From positions 558,001-622,000 of the forward strand of contig JADLZK010007359.1 of assembly GCA_015847255.1 (NCBI GenBank): 64,000 nt of DNA, given 5' to 3'. Source of the DNA: Hyparrhenia diplandra. Taxonomy: Eukaryota; Streptophyta; Magnoliopsida; Poales; Poaceae. This document shows, in pieces, positions 46,915 through 58,600 of this stretch. Under the pieces are notes generated by a model. That model ran no database searches. It had not been told where the DNA came from and was given only the letters and a program-made list of their open reading frames with translations. Within the stretch, counting starts at the first letter, position 1; every line of letters begins with the position of its first letter. The translations under genes were made by a program, and so were the position numbers.

Positions 46915-47559
46915 AATGTAGATCTCGAAAAGTTATGAAATTTTGTAGTTGACCATTTTTAGTTTCAAATCATCTAGTCACGCAAAAGGTGTGTTGAAAT
47001 GTCTCAAATTTGAAATTCAAATTTCGTAAACGACCTCGGACGGAAAAACTTCCTACATATGAAATGTAGATCTCGAAAAGTTATGAAACTTTGTAGTTGA
47101 CCACTTTTTCGATTGAATCTGTTTAGAGCCTCAAATAGTCAATTTACACTCGGATTTGTATAATATGTGGGGATCCCGAATGGAATATAGACACGAAGAC
47201 ATGTGTAGCGCAGTGGTGGGGGGACTCTCATACAAGGCGAGAGGTCTTGGGTTCGAAACCTCATAACTGCAACAATTGCGAAAAACTCTGAAAAAAAGAT
47301 GGAGACATGGGACGGTGTGTGGCTGACCGGTGGGGGTCTTCCCCGATTAAATAAAAATGTTTTAGTATTTTTTTTTGAATTTTGAAAACGCGATTTCCTG
47401 AAATTCACCGTAGGGGCGACTCATACAAAGAGGGGTGGTTAGACACGAAACCGCCCTACTGTGGATTCCAATCAGAGGAACGGGGAAGTTAGGGGCGGCC
47501 GGCAAAACCACCCCTAGAGAGCATCACCAGCCGCCCTAAAGAAGCCTTGTGTACTAGTG
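46915..47559 (-). mobile_element. CACTA element fragment cutting into the NLR
   Basis: The right end GTACTAGTG (47551-47559) is the complement of a CACTA terminus. Inside it, AGGGGCGG / CCGCCCT subterminal motifs and two copies of 'atgtagatctcgaaaagttatgaa' (near 46916 and 47066) are typical of grass CACTA interiors. The left terminus is missing; the sequence runs directly into NLR coding DNA. Confidence 0.65.
47206..47260 (+). ncRNA. tRNA-like pol III promoter (SINE-head-like)
   Basis: A box TAGCGCAGTGG (47206-47216) and B box GGTTCGAAACC (47250-47260) match pol III consensus exactly, with a 33-bp gap as in tRNA genes. The surrounding sequence does not fold as a full tRNA, so it is more likely a tRNA-derived element within the CACTA fragment. 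Confidence 0.5.
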
Positions 47560-48668
47560 GAGCTGCCCAGAATAGTGTTTGCACTCGTGGTTAAGATCTT
47601 CCGAGCGAGCCCAGTTTGTATTTCGTGTTGAATAAACTCTAGGCCGGAAACCGCACGTGTTCAGTTTAGTTGGCTGGTAAGAACGAACTTTATTAGAAGG
47701 TGGTGTGCCGTAGTGGCCGCGCCACGGCTCTGAAATTTGGGATGGTAGGCACGACTCTCGCGTCACTAGTGTCGATTCACGTATGAAATTAATTGCTACT
47801 TTGTTCATGTAGATTTATTCTAACTTTTCTAGTTTCTTTGTGATTTTCCTTTGACAGTTTTGGCAACACAACTTAACCTAATTACATGCACTTTTAGATC
47901 TGGCAGGAATTTAATAAAATTTAGCAAAACTTTGATAGGAAGGTATGCCAAAATCTTGACCTACACATTTTGTAATATGGCACAACTTGCATATATTAAT
48001 TCATCAAATAAGATTAGTCTTCAGCTCGTCTTTTTTCACTGTTCCCAGCCATTATTGGTCATATTGCGGTCAATGTTCATCCATTTTATTTTTGCAAGTG
48101 CTGGTCACTTAATCAATTACCAACATACATATCTAACACGTCCACTTCACATAACAGCATGTTCAATAAAAGTAGCAACCAGTAGTGATGTCTAGTGGCA
48201 AGAATATCAAATTCAAACTTCTCGCAACGAATCAGCCTAGTTTATCCGCCACGGTACAATACTTTTCTCTCGTAACAGCCGGCTTAACAAATGCGAGAAA
48301 CGATCAGCCGAACAACCTCTTAGCTAGTCTCCCTACCATTGCTCCTCTTCCTCTTCCCCTTTTTCGCCTTTCAATAGCACTTGTACTTTATTATATCCTA
48401 GGTGAGTGCACGTGGCGTTTAACGGGAGTAAATAGAAAAAATAAAAATTACATGATTCATTGTGTAAAGATAATGTAAAACAGTATCATGTCACAATTTC
48501 ATGTCACAAGAAAAACTATGCAATAAAATAGTTCCTACTTAAACATACTCAATGTAGATGGTTATATCCTTGAGGAAGATACGTAGGGGAACACAGAAAA
48601 AAAAAAAAATTGCGAGGCATTGATTTGCATCTGACCTAAACGCAAAAAAAGTTAACTGAACAAACAGC
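47560..48668. other. AT-rich intergenic
   Basis: The part near 48210-48310 ('cgaatcagcc' to 'cgatcagccgaac') looks like a MITE end, but no partner was found. No gene seen. Confidence 0.35.
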
Positions 48669-49690
48669 GACACTGTAACACCCTGAATTTTGCCATGTTT
48701 TGAAAATCACTAAAAATTTAAACTTTTCAAAATATGAACTGCGTAGGCTTACTTTTGCCGCGAGTAGTTTTCTTTTTTATAAAATAAAATCAACCTGCAT
48801 GTGTTGTTTGCTTTTAAATTGTTTGCTGAACGTATGGTGGTACTCTTCCTTGAATTAGTTTGAATCCAGTATACCAATCAATTCAAATGTCAATAGTTTA
48901 ATTCTGGGAAAAGAAATAGAAAGGGAATACAGAAAAGAACCCAGCTCAAACTTCTGCTCAAACTTCTCGTTTCCCACTCTCGGCCCAGTACAGCACAACG
49001 GCAGCTTCCCATTCATCATCCTCTTCTCACTGACGGGAGGGTCCCAGCTGTCATCCCTATCCTCTCCACACCACAGCGACCGCATCCCAGCCTCGGAGAA
49101 GGCACGCACGTGGACACCAGCTCGGCACAACCTCGAACCGACCTACCACTTCCATCCAATCCCCCGTGCTCCACTGTGCGCTCACACCCACCAAAACACC
49201 GACGCGAATTCCGCCGGCGCCATGGACATGACCTCACGAGCACCGACCTTGCCGGAGCCACGAGTGGACGCAGAGGCAGCCAGCGCAGCATCGAGACGCA
49301 TCCAGCAACGCCTTAGAGCTAGCACACGTGCGCACGAGCGGAGATATTCTCCGGCGGGCGGACAAATATCTCGCCATGGCCACCGACTTCGTCGGGCTAT
49401 AAAAGGGCCGGCCGGCGAGCCCCCGCCGTCGCCACCACCACTCAGAGCTCCGCACGGTGAGGGAACACACCGTCTCCCTCTCCTTTCCCATCCCCCCATC
49501 CTAAATCCACCTCTATTCCAGTTTTCCCCAAATCCGCTGTCGTCGCTGCCATTGGAGTCGAGCCTCCGTTCCGAGTCACCGAGAGCTGGCCAAATTGAGG
49601 AGACGAGGTGAGTCCTGGATGTCTCCTTTACTTTCCCCGTAACTCCTAGCTTTCTATTTGCTCTGTAGTGTCCTGCCGACGTGTTGATAT

Positions 49691-49860
49691 CCAAAAATGG
49701 CTTGGTCTAAGACATCCAAAAATGGCTTGGTCCAAGACATGGTAAAATCCTAGACTTAGCCAAATTTGGCTTTGGTCTAAAGCATAAGAAATTTCCAGAC
49801 TTAGTCATATTTTGGAGGTCCAAGGCGCGGTAAATTTCCAAACTTAGCCAAATTTTGGAG
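49691..49860. repeat. Short direct repeats in the solo LTR
   Basis: 'atccaaaaatggcttggtc' occurs at about 49690 and 49715. 'gacttag(c/t)ca.atttt' recurs three times after it. Confidence 0.7.
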
Positions 49861-52800
49861 GAAGATCAAAAACGGGCTTCTCGGAAGTGACCGGACGCCG
49901 GCGACGGAGTGTCCGATCAACCAATTGCAAGGCGTCCGGTCAAGAAAGGTGCGCGTTTCGAGAACTCTCTCGAAATGATCGACGCTGGCGACCGGCGCGG
50001 TCCCGGCCGAAGGCCCGGTCGACCAGGCGTTTCGCCCGCGCGTTCGAAGCTCTCTCGAATCGACCGGACGCTAGTGACCGGGAGCGTCCCGTCGCACCGT
50101 CCGGCGTCCGGTCAACACGCGACGGGCCGCGGTCCGCACGATCCCGAACCGATCTCTTTCCTAATCGTGTTTGGGTCAGCTTTTGAGATTGAAAACGCCC
50201 AAGGCGGTTTCCTAAAAACGATAAGACCACCCTCCTCTTTATAATAAAGAGGTTCATGGCCGATTTGATCCCATCTACATCCAATCGACAAATCAATCTA
50301 CTACCGTCTTGCTTGTAGGTCATCCTCTCCTCTACCCCGCTGTTCGTCGACGTTCTCGCGAATCCTCGCCGGGCGTTCTAGGCGGCCTTGCCGGTCCTAG
50401 GGCAACCCGCGCGCGGCCCTCCCGACGGGTCTTCCCGGAGGTGCGTTGAGAGGTTTTCCGGCCGTCACCGAGCTCTACATCGGCCCTAGCGATCTCCCGA
50501 TCGTTCGCCGCCGATCACGCTTACGGTGCTCGGCCGCTTCAAGGTTGATTGCAACCTTCGTGGGCGTCAAGGCCCTCCGGTGTGCTTGGCGTGGAACCCT
50601 AGTTTCTCTGTCAACACGACGCACCATAGCCGCCGCCATTGCTGGACATGGACGGACAAGCACGCACCCATCTTGCACGCACTCACCACCACCCCACGCA
50701 TGCATTCAGTCACGCCCACAAGCACTGCACAGCATGACGCCGCGCCGCCGCATCCACCCGGCGGGCTGCTGTCCCCACCACGAACATCCACAGTCCAAGG
50801 ACTTCACCAAATGCTACAGGTCGGAGTCCAGAACACCAGCCACCGCACCAGGAAGAGCTGCGGGCAAGGACGCCGCCGGCAAGGCCGACTCCGGCGAGCC
50901 TGTGCCCCTCGCTCTGCTCCAACGACGGGCCAAGCACATCCTGTTGACTCGTCGTTTCCCTTCACGCATCTTCCCTTCTCTGTCCGTTGGCTTAGCAAGC
51001 AGTGTCGTTCCGTTCAGCATAGAAGAGATGCAGGACACTAGGCCACACACAGACCCCACCCGTCATACACACTAGGCCACACACACACAGCACACTACAC
51101 GCAGATAGTTGCCGAAGTCATACGGGCAGTATATACCGAGCAATGGAAATCTATTTTCCCTGCATTGTTAAATTCCCAGAAAATTCCTAGAAATACTAGA
51201 GTCATCCTAGAACCTATCCATACCTTTGCCATGACATTTCAGTCATTTAAATATTCCCAGAATTTCTGCAAAACCTATAATACCTCACTGTAACACATGT
51301 CAATCATAACTTGTCCATCTCCAACCTATTTCTCACACACGTAACCACCACCATTATTATTCTAAAATATTACTCTATCTTTGTGATCCAGTACCACCAT
51401 ATAGTTCTATATTTGTGTTTACTTTTACCGAACGGGAGTCTCATGTATCGGCGACGATCAACAGAGGACGCCAGCTACCAGGAGAGCGAGGACCCGGATT
51501 ACGTCGGATCGGAAGGAGAATACAACCAAGGCAAGTCCTAACTGCCCCATCATTCCACCACCATCATTTTATACTAATTCCATTATAATATTGTTATATA
51601 CGAATTGTATGTGATAAAAGAATTGATGACTATTAAATATGTTTACAGAAGTGAGCAATGTTTATATAATGTGTAATGAGACTTAACTTGTTGACGGGAG
51701 CGAGTGACGGTAATTTATGTGGGATAAATTACCTTGACAGGTTCGTCTGTGTGGATTCCTACAGGAGATACTCGTTTCGGTCGTATAAGGACCGGTTCAT
51801 AGGCCATCTAACCTAGTTCTGATATACGTACATCCACATGTCTATATGGGTAGACCTGATCTCACACCCCGTTAGGTAGAAATATAATTTCCACTAGGAG
51901 GCCGGCGTGGCATCGGGTTAACAGGAGAGGACACGGTTACTGAGTGATCTTCCATGGTCCGGTCGGCATGGTTGCTAAGTGGTCTTCCATGTAAAATGTA
52001 TTGTTGTGCCGTGTGCGAGCACCCTTTTTAATTAGAACTGGATGCTAAGTGATCATCCATGGATGCTAAGTGATCATCCAACCACTTTATATTTTGGGAT
52101 GCTGTGTGATCATCCCGACATTGCGTGGGTTCCGCCCCCCGAGTAATCCGTAGTGGAATTATATGGAAACCTAAGGTCATACCATCCGGTACGAGGTCTT
52201 GTTAGTGCTATCCCGCCACCGATCATGGTTGGATTGTATCTATCATGTGGGGAATTGTGTACACCCCTCTGCGCAGAGTGTATTAAACCTATTCGAATAG
52301 CCACGTCCTTGGAATGGGCAGCCACTAGGATGAGGTCCCCTTTGATTAGTATTGTCTATAATAACTTGTGTTGATGATATTAATTAATTAAATAATATTG
52401 CAACCCAGGAACTGGCGGGAAAGGAGATGCTTCCCCAAGGCCCAAACCTTATATTTTAACAAATAATATTATCACCCCATCATCCACCCTTGTTAGGGCT
52501 TGCTGAGTACTTTATGTACTCACCCGTTGTTGACTCACAGATATCGATCCAGAGGAGGAGTACGACATCGACGAGAAGGACAACTATGAGGACTAGAAGA
52601 CACGCAAGGATCTACGGATACTTTCGAGGAGTTACTAGGTTATAGGGCTTCGACCGCGCTCGAGCTTGCTTGTGGAGTGTTGCACCGCTTCGTTGTAGTT
52701 TCCGCTGTAGTAGCTACCACCCTATGTAATAAATCGCCGCTCTGCGGTAGTAGAACATCGCTAGTTATGTAATCCCTTTGGCTATGTCATTGAACACATG

Positions 52801-52900
52801 GCTGTTGTAAGACCTTAACATTTATGTTAGCAATAAAGCTCGGTATTTATATTAAATCTGTGTGCTATTTCTGTTATCTTGTGCGTATTTGTGCGGATCC

Positions 52901-53006
52901 TGGCGCAAATACAAATGCACGCGGACTCTCAAAATGGGCGCAAATACAAATGCACGCGGACTCTCAAAATGGGCGCAAATACAAATGCACGCGGACTCTC
53001 AAAATG
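52901..53006. repeat. Three-copy tandem repeat, unit 35 bp
   Basis: Units start GGCGCAAATACAAATGCACG at about 52902, 52937 and 52972. They are virtually identical and sit at the 3' end of the LTR. Confidence 0.95.
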
Positions 53007-53190
53007 GGGGTCTTAGAGACACCTTATAGGTCTGTGCTTCTAATTTGTCACTCTCTTCTACCTTTTGACTGTTATCCTGTAGCATACAAACCAGTTAGGG
53101 ATGAACACCAAGGTACTACTTAGAGTACTAATTGCACAAGAAAACTTGTGGTTAATAAGAAAATAGAAACAAATAGCGTTGATGTTATGC

Positions 53191-53544
53191 ATGAGGAAAA
53201 ACTTGTGGTTTTCTAACTCCAAGAAAATAGAAACAGATAGAACTGATGCACTTGCATTTTAGGCAAATTTAGATATTACAACATCTGAGTTTGGTTTAAG
53301 TAATGCAATGGTGTAAGTAGCTAGACATGTATTCATGAAGATTTCAGTCAGAAATAAATTGGTGACACATTCCTATCTACACGATGAGAAAAACTTGTGG
53401 TTTCTAACTCTTAAGAAAATAGAAACAGATAGCACTGATGCACTTGCATTTTAGGCAAATCTAGATATTACAACATCTGAGTTTGGCTTAAGTAGTGCAA
53501 TGGTGTAAGTAGCTAGGCATGTATTCATGAAGATTTCAGTCAGA
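53191..53544. repeat. Two-copy direct duplication, period about 193 bp
   Basis: Copies 53191-53352 and 53384-53544 both run from 'aaaaacttgtggtt' to 'gaagatttcagtcagaaa' at high identity. A partial third head lies near 53136. Confidence 0.9.
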
Positions 53545-55605
53545 AAGAAAGGAGAGTTGAGCTGGTGCTAGACTGACACTGAAAAACAAAACATAGATAT
53601 CTCGAGCTGCTACTGGACACTAAAGTGTGAAAGAGAAAACTGCAGCTTGATCTATTTGATAACAAGTGCAAGGAGCAAAATCGACATATGTTTTTCAAGA
53701 AGAGAGCCTTGATCAGCACCAGGTATCCTGGCGTGCAAAGGGAGAGATCGACATGCATTGGCTAAATCAGTCCCAATAACTAACTTTCCAACAGGATACT
53801 CTACTGTACCAGACTATGCTTTTTACAGGTCATTATTATCCATGGTCTTATAAGAAGGGCAGTGTTCCAGCCATTTTCTGTCAAAATTCAGAAAAGATAT
53901 GGTACAGATAAGGATGAAAACGTCCGGAAATAGGCAGGAAACATCCTCTCCCATCCTGTTACCGTATTTTCCCACAAATACGAAAATAGTCCGATAAAAG
54001 CGGTAAATATAGTATGGAGGATTTATCCTGTCCATTTTGATCCCTAGACTAACAAAAGCAGTCAACCACAACACAATACATGTCACGTGAAAAATAATAT
54101 TATCAAAACAGGAGTGCGACTTGGAACTACTAATGAACATTCAGGTCATTACGAATCTGCATGACACACTAAGAAAAGGTTTGATAAAAAACTCCTTAAC
54201 TCAGTCAGGATACATACATTGTTAAGACCAAAAACACCTTTGGTCCTATTCGATTCCCGCATATTTATACCTCAGCAGCAGGTTCCCCTTCTCCTAAAAA
54301 AATAATAAGAACAAAAGATAAGGGAATTGACTGCAGAAAGCAATTGAAGCATGGAGTCAAAGGACAGATATCAATAACTGATGAGCAGATGTCCACTATT
54401 CACTCAGTAATAACTGGGGAGCGTAATAAAAATCTGATCAGAGGATAACGGCTCCAACTTATTTATGCAACAAAGGATTAATCTTTTCAGTTTTCAGACC
54501 AAGTCATTTCAATAACAACGTATAACAGAGAGCAAGCACTTATGGTAGTTTAAGAATTTGGGACCTGATAGATAGGCCCTAAGAAGCCCCAGCTTATGGG
54601 GTAATTTTGACAGGGTCCCAAATATAGTGCTCCCCATATGTAATAACTAACAACCAACCAAAAAGAAACAAGTGCGAGTCTGAAACTACATAAATAGGCC
54701 TTTATCATTTTTCATCGATCTCTCTTCCCTCAACTCACCATCTACTGCATACTGCTCAAAAAAAAAACCATCTACTGCATTAGCTTGTCATGAAGAAAAG
54801 CAGCAAGCCTAAAACTTCACAAGAGTTATTTTAGCAAAACCCCAATCGCCACAACCTCACTAAACATTTAATCGTGACGCCCAGCATAAGCCATCGTCCC
54901 ATTTTCCAACATTCGAAGTCCCCCTAGGACGGTACATCCCTCTCTGAAGATCTTATAACACAGTCCACAAGTGGACTGGCTTGCTGCTGCATTTTGGATC
55001 ATTCATGTTGGCATGATAGAATTGAGATTTTTGTTTCCTGCCCCACCACCCACACCCCTTCAATCAATAATACAGCAATTATTACAAGCCCCCGGTGCCC
55101 ATTTGATGACTTAATAAACTACCAAGATTCGAAGAGTTATTCCTTGCCAAAAAAAAAAAAAATAAAACAAGAGTTGTCTAATGGTAGTGCTCCTTAGCTT
55201 GTTTCCAGAAACTTCCAAAACAAAAACAAGGAATGCACGGGAGAGTACAGGCAATCTGCCTTGAAAATTCAGGCTCCTGTAAAATGGAAGCAACTGGTAT
55301 GACATGCCAGCTTAGGGCTTTATTCAACTGTAAATATAGATTATTCAAACAGGCCTAAGCAACTAAGGAATTCAAAACACCATTTCGTGTCATCCATTTA
55401 TGGCTCTCTCTGTTGGAAGTTAATTTGTTTTCTTGAGATGACAAAGTCAAATTGAATTTGACATTTGATGATACATATCTACATATGAAGTTTCTAGCAA
55501 AGTGGAGATACATCAATAGAAAAGAAGAGTTCAAATTGGCTACTATGAAGAACATACAAGATCATTATAGTTGGATCTTGATGTTTCTAAGAGTTAGCTA
55601 GAGGA
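53545..55605. other. AT-rich intergenic
   Basis: No supported gene. Short frames here lack motifs. An A-run lies near 55149. Confidence 0.4.
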
Positions 55606-55710
55606 CTAGTTAAGATGCCCGCTTCGTGCGGGTAGGTGTGAGAGTGCCGGGCAGATCATGACAGTATGGCAGGTTCATTTTATCTCGCCTTGGTCGCGTC
55701 GGTTGGGATC

Positions 55711-55884
55711 ACAACTTGGGAATTAATTATTGAATTGGATTAATGGAACTGAAATGTAAGAGCTTAGACGATGGGGTAAAAATTGAGACTAATATGCAAT
55801 TTGGAGTTTTTTTTTTTTTTTGATTATAACTTGAGAATTAATTATTCAAGTTAGATTAATGAAAATGGAATGTAAGAGCTTTTA
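55711..55884. repeat. Direct repeat of about 55 bp in the Helitron
   Basis: 'aattaattatt.aa.tt.gattaatg' followed by 'gaatgtaagagctt' is present at 55711-55765 and 55827-55884. Confidence 0.7.
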
Positions 55885-56799
55885 AAGGGTTTGGGGGTGT
55901 GCGTATTTTATTTAGGATTTTTCAGTTTTTTTTTTTTGTGCGTGCATCGAATATTTTTAAAGAGTTTGGTGTGTACAATCATCAAGAATTTACGGTTTAT
56001 ATCGGGTGATCACACTCGGGGAAATAAAGTAGTATAATTAGTTGAAGATGAGCTATTTTTGAGCCTTTTGCAGGTTAATGTTTATTTATGGGTACTAAAT
56101 AATAGAACAATGGTATGGAAATGTTGAATATGATATTAGAGGATTTTTGGAATTGGAATCATGCTAATCGGAGTTTGGGTGGAAAAGATATGAATTTTTA
56201 AAGTTTAAAGCAATATCGAATATATGGAATAAAATTTGGAGAATAATTTTTGGAATTCAGGTAAATGCAACTGGGTTTCTGGTGGTACTTAGTTTATTTA
56301 GAATTTTTCTGGAAATTTTCTGAAAGCAAGAAAATAGGTTTTGCGGAGGAGCTGGTGAGGTAAGCGATTCGTGGACAGTGTCGGTTTTTTCTGAACAGTA
56401 ACGGGCGCGGCACTGTGCATATCGATAACGAACTATACTGTTCATAACGGGTTTGATACTGTTTATAGCGGTGGGCTACTGTTTCTTAACGGGTCTGTAC
56501 TGTTCCCAACGGGTTGGGACTGTTCAATTGGATCCGGTACTGGTACTGTACATTTTTTGTGAGGGGATGAACAGTGTAATGGGTGAGAGTGAACAGTGAT
56601 CTGTGAGAGGGAGCTACAGTGCCCGAGCATCCCCAGATTTAAAGTAGTTGTATAGATGAGTTGTCATCTAGTTGTTAGAGAAGTAGTAAAGTTTGCTTAA
56701 ACAACTTGTATGACGGTTGCTGAAGTCTATAAATAGACATGTAGGGTTCTTGTGAATGTAAGCTAGCAGGTCCAGGGTTTGCCACAAATGTAGAGTTTA

Positions 56800-57180
56800 T
56801 ATTGTACGGGTTGCTAGCTTCAGATAGTCTAGAGCTGTATAAATAGAAGCTAGTTAGAAACCTAGAGAGTGTTGTGCTAGCTTCAGATAGCCTTGAGCTG
56901 TATGTGTATTAAAGCTAGCAAGCTAGGAAATTAGAAGGTTAGTTGAGTGCTAGCTTCGGATATGAAGCTAGAAAGCTAGAGATCGAAAGGGAGCTAGCCC
57001 CGAGAGTAGCCTCGAGCTGTATGGGAGTGTTGCTAGCTTGTCTCTAGCTTCAGCTAATCTTGAGCTAGCTAGATAGCTAAGAGATTGTAAAGGTTTCTAG
57101 CCCCGAGAAGGGTTGCTAGTTTATCTCTAGCTTCAGCTAGTCTTGAGCTGAATGTATCTAGCTTCAAATTATGGTTGTAT
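56800..57180. repeat. Imperfect array of GCTAGCTTCAG-type repeats (LTR-like)
   Basis: At least five spaced copies of 'ctagcttcagatag.cttgagctg' in variants. A TATA-like 'tataaatag' precedes them (near 56729 and 56834) and 'attgccaaca' follows (57231-57240). It resembles a Copia-type LTR, but no target duplication was found. Confidence 0.5.
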
Positions 57181-57829
57181 CCTTATGTATGTGTGAGAAA
57201 ATTGGTAATAAAGAGGATTATTCGAGCATTATTGCCAACACTCTCCGCCCTCCCTCCCCAACTTTTAGTAGGTGACATGTCTTGCCAAATACAATCAAAT
57301 AATACAGTAGTTGCAGGCCTGCAATGCCCATCTGATGTGGCTGTCTAAATTCTCCAGCAGTTTTCTCAAAATATCAGACCTCATTTACAGTCAAAGATAA
57401 CTTGAGTAAACCTGAATCCACTGTACTTTTTAATTCAGAAGAACAAATAGGTTTAAAATATTTTTTTGAAGAATGGTTTAAAATATTTACAAATGAAATC
57501 TTGGATCAAATGATTGATTAAATAAGCATATTATTGTTTTTCTAGGCCTAAATGGTCCCAGAGCTAATACCAATTCAATGATGGGTAGCAATTTTGCTAT
57601 TATTAAATGAGCGGAAGGTGCATAGCAATATTACCTACATGACTGTGCTAGTAGATTTACCAAACTCTCCGATTGCTTCTGCTAGATTCACAAGTGCAGG
57701 TACCAATCCAAAACAAAACCGAAGCGTCTTTCCTAACCCTCCATCTCTACCGAGCAAACCAACAAACGAACAGCTGCAGGGGCAAAATCCGATAGCTTTG
57801 GCACGGAAACCGAATTTGCTAGGCTTGGT

Positions 57830-58480
57830 CAAGGCTTTGTGTCCTCGACATCGCACAACTGGGAGAACAGAGAAGAGGTGGGCATACTTGTAGGCAGTGC
57901 TTGTAGGGCAGCGGCTTGGTCAAGGCCGGGAGCCGACATCCGCCCGGCGGCGGGGCGAGGCTGAGGTGGGCGCCGATAGTCGATGTGTGATAAGCACGCT
58001 GAACCGCCACGGCGGCGCGCTCGCCACGGCAACGGCATCGCCACGCAACGGGCGGAGCCGCCGAGTTTGAGAAGAAGCAGGAGAATCGAGGGCGGGAGAC
58101 GGGCGGCGGCGAATCCACGCCCCCGCGGGAGCACACAGCAGACCTTGGGACGAGGGGCTTATGGTTGGCCGCCGAGTAGGCCAGCGACCGGTACCCGCCG
58201 CAGTCACCGCCACAAGAGGCAGCGGAAGGCGGGCGCCGCCGGGGTCTCGTGGCGGCACAGTCGGGGGGCTCGCCGGCGAGGGGCGCCGGCGACGGGCGGC
58301 GCTGGGGCTACGGGCGACGGGCGGCTGCGCGCCGGAGCGGGGCGGCTTCGTGTGCGTGGTGGAGGCGGTTTTCACCGGACGAAGGCCAGGGAGAGGTGGG
58401 GAACCGCTTTTGTGTGCGTACGCGGAGTGCCCGGTAATGCGGAGCGGAGCGCGGTTGGGTAGCGCCGGGTGAAGCGATTG
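57830..58480 (-). pseudogene. Captured gene fragment inside the Helitron (unidentified)
   Basis: GC-rich, Pro/Arg/Ala-coding on the minus strand in an open frame (58375-57920). It is followed by AT-rich DNA, as at a first-exon/intron border. 'ccttgaccaagcc' occurs twice near 57835 and 57915. I do not recognise the source gene; it may be only a 5' UTR exon. Confidence 0.35.
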
Positions 58481-58537
58481 TTGTAAAATGACGATGACCG
58501 CCCGTGGTTTTTTTAGTAGTAGAGATAGAGATAGAGA

Positions 58538-58600
58538 CTAGCAAACGTGCGTGCTCATGCATTGCAACGAGATCCAATATGTATTGAAATAAGACATTGT
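58538..58600 (-). mobile_element. Second Helitron 3' terminus, adjacent
   Basis: On the minus strand, TCGTTGCAATGCA then CACGCACG and CTAG at 58538 resembles the 3' end signature of grass Helitrons. It lies 12 bp from the 5' start of the first element. The body to the right is not delimited. Confidence 0.4.

Larger units (their letters stand above)
48674..53017 (+). mobile_element. Long solo LTR (probable Gypsy/Tekay-like)
   Basis: Opens TGTAACACCCTG, the usual start of long grass Gypsy LTRs. It closes GGGTCTTAGA, which approximates the inverted GGGTGTTACA end. GACAC lies on both sides (48669-48673 and 53018-53022). Inside are typical LTR landmarks ('ctctgcgcagagtgta' near 52267 and an acidic 'gaggaggagtacgac' block near 52551). 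At 4.3 kb it is long for an LTR but within the range of that lineage. No gag or pol was found. Confidence 0.5.
55606..58525 (-). mobile_element. Helitron, non-autonomous, with gene-like cargo
   Basis: On the minus strand it begins TCTCTACTACTAAAAA at 58525, preceded by A. It ends CTAG at 55606, followed by T, giving the A|TC...CTAG|T junction of Helitrons. A hairpin CCCGC-acgaa-GCGGG lies 11-12 nt before the CTAG, as the 3' signal requires. About 2.9 kb with no Rep/helicase. The 5' third is a GC-rich exon-like segment and the rest is AT-rich with LTR-like repeats, so captured and nested sequence is likely. Confidence 0.75.

Noticed and set aside
47206..47260. A true tRNA gene
   Set aside because: The boxes are perfect, but the flanking sequence does not form an acceptor stem, so only a tRNA-like promoter is claimed.
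50446..51075. A 209-codon frame with Pro/Arg/His-rich content
   Set aside because: It lies inside the solo LTR, and the protein is low-complexity in every frame.
52100..52330. A small gene in the solo LTR (frames on both strands)
   Set aside because: It matches typical LTR 3' sequence and repeats; no start or motif support.
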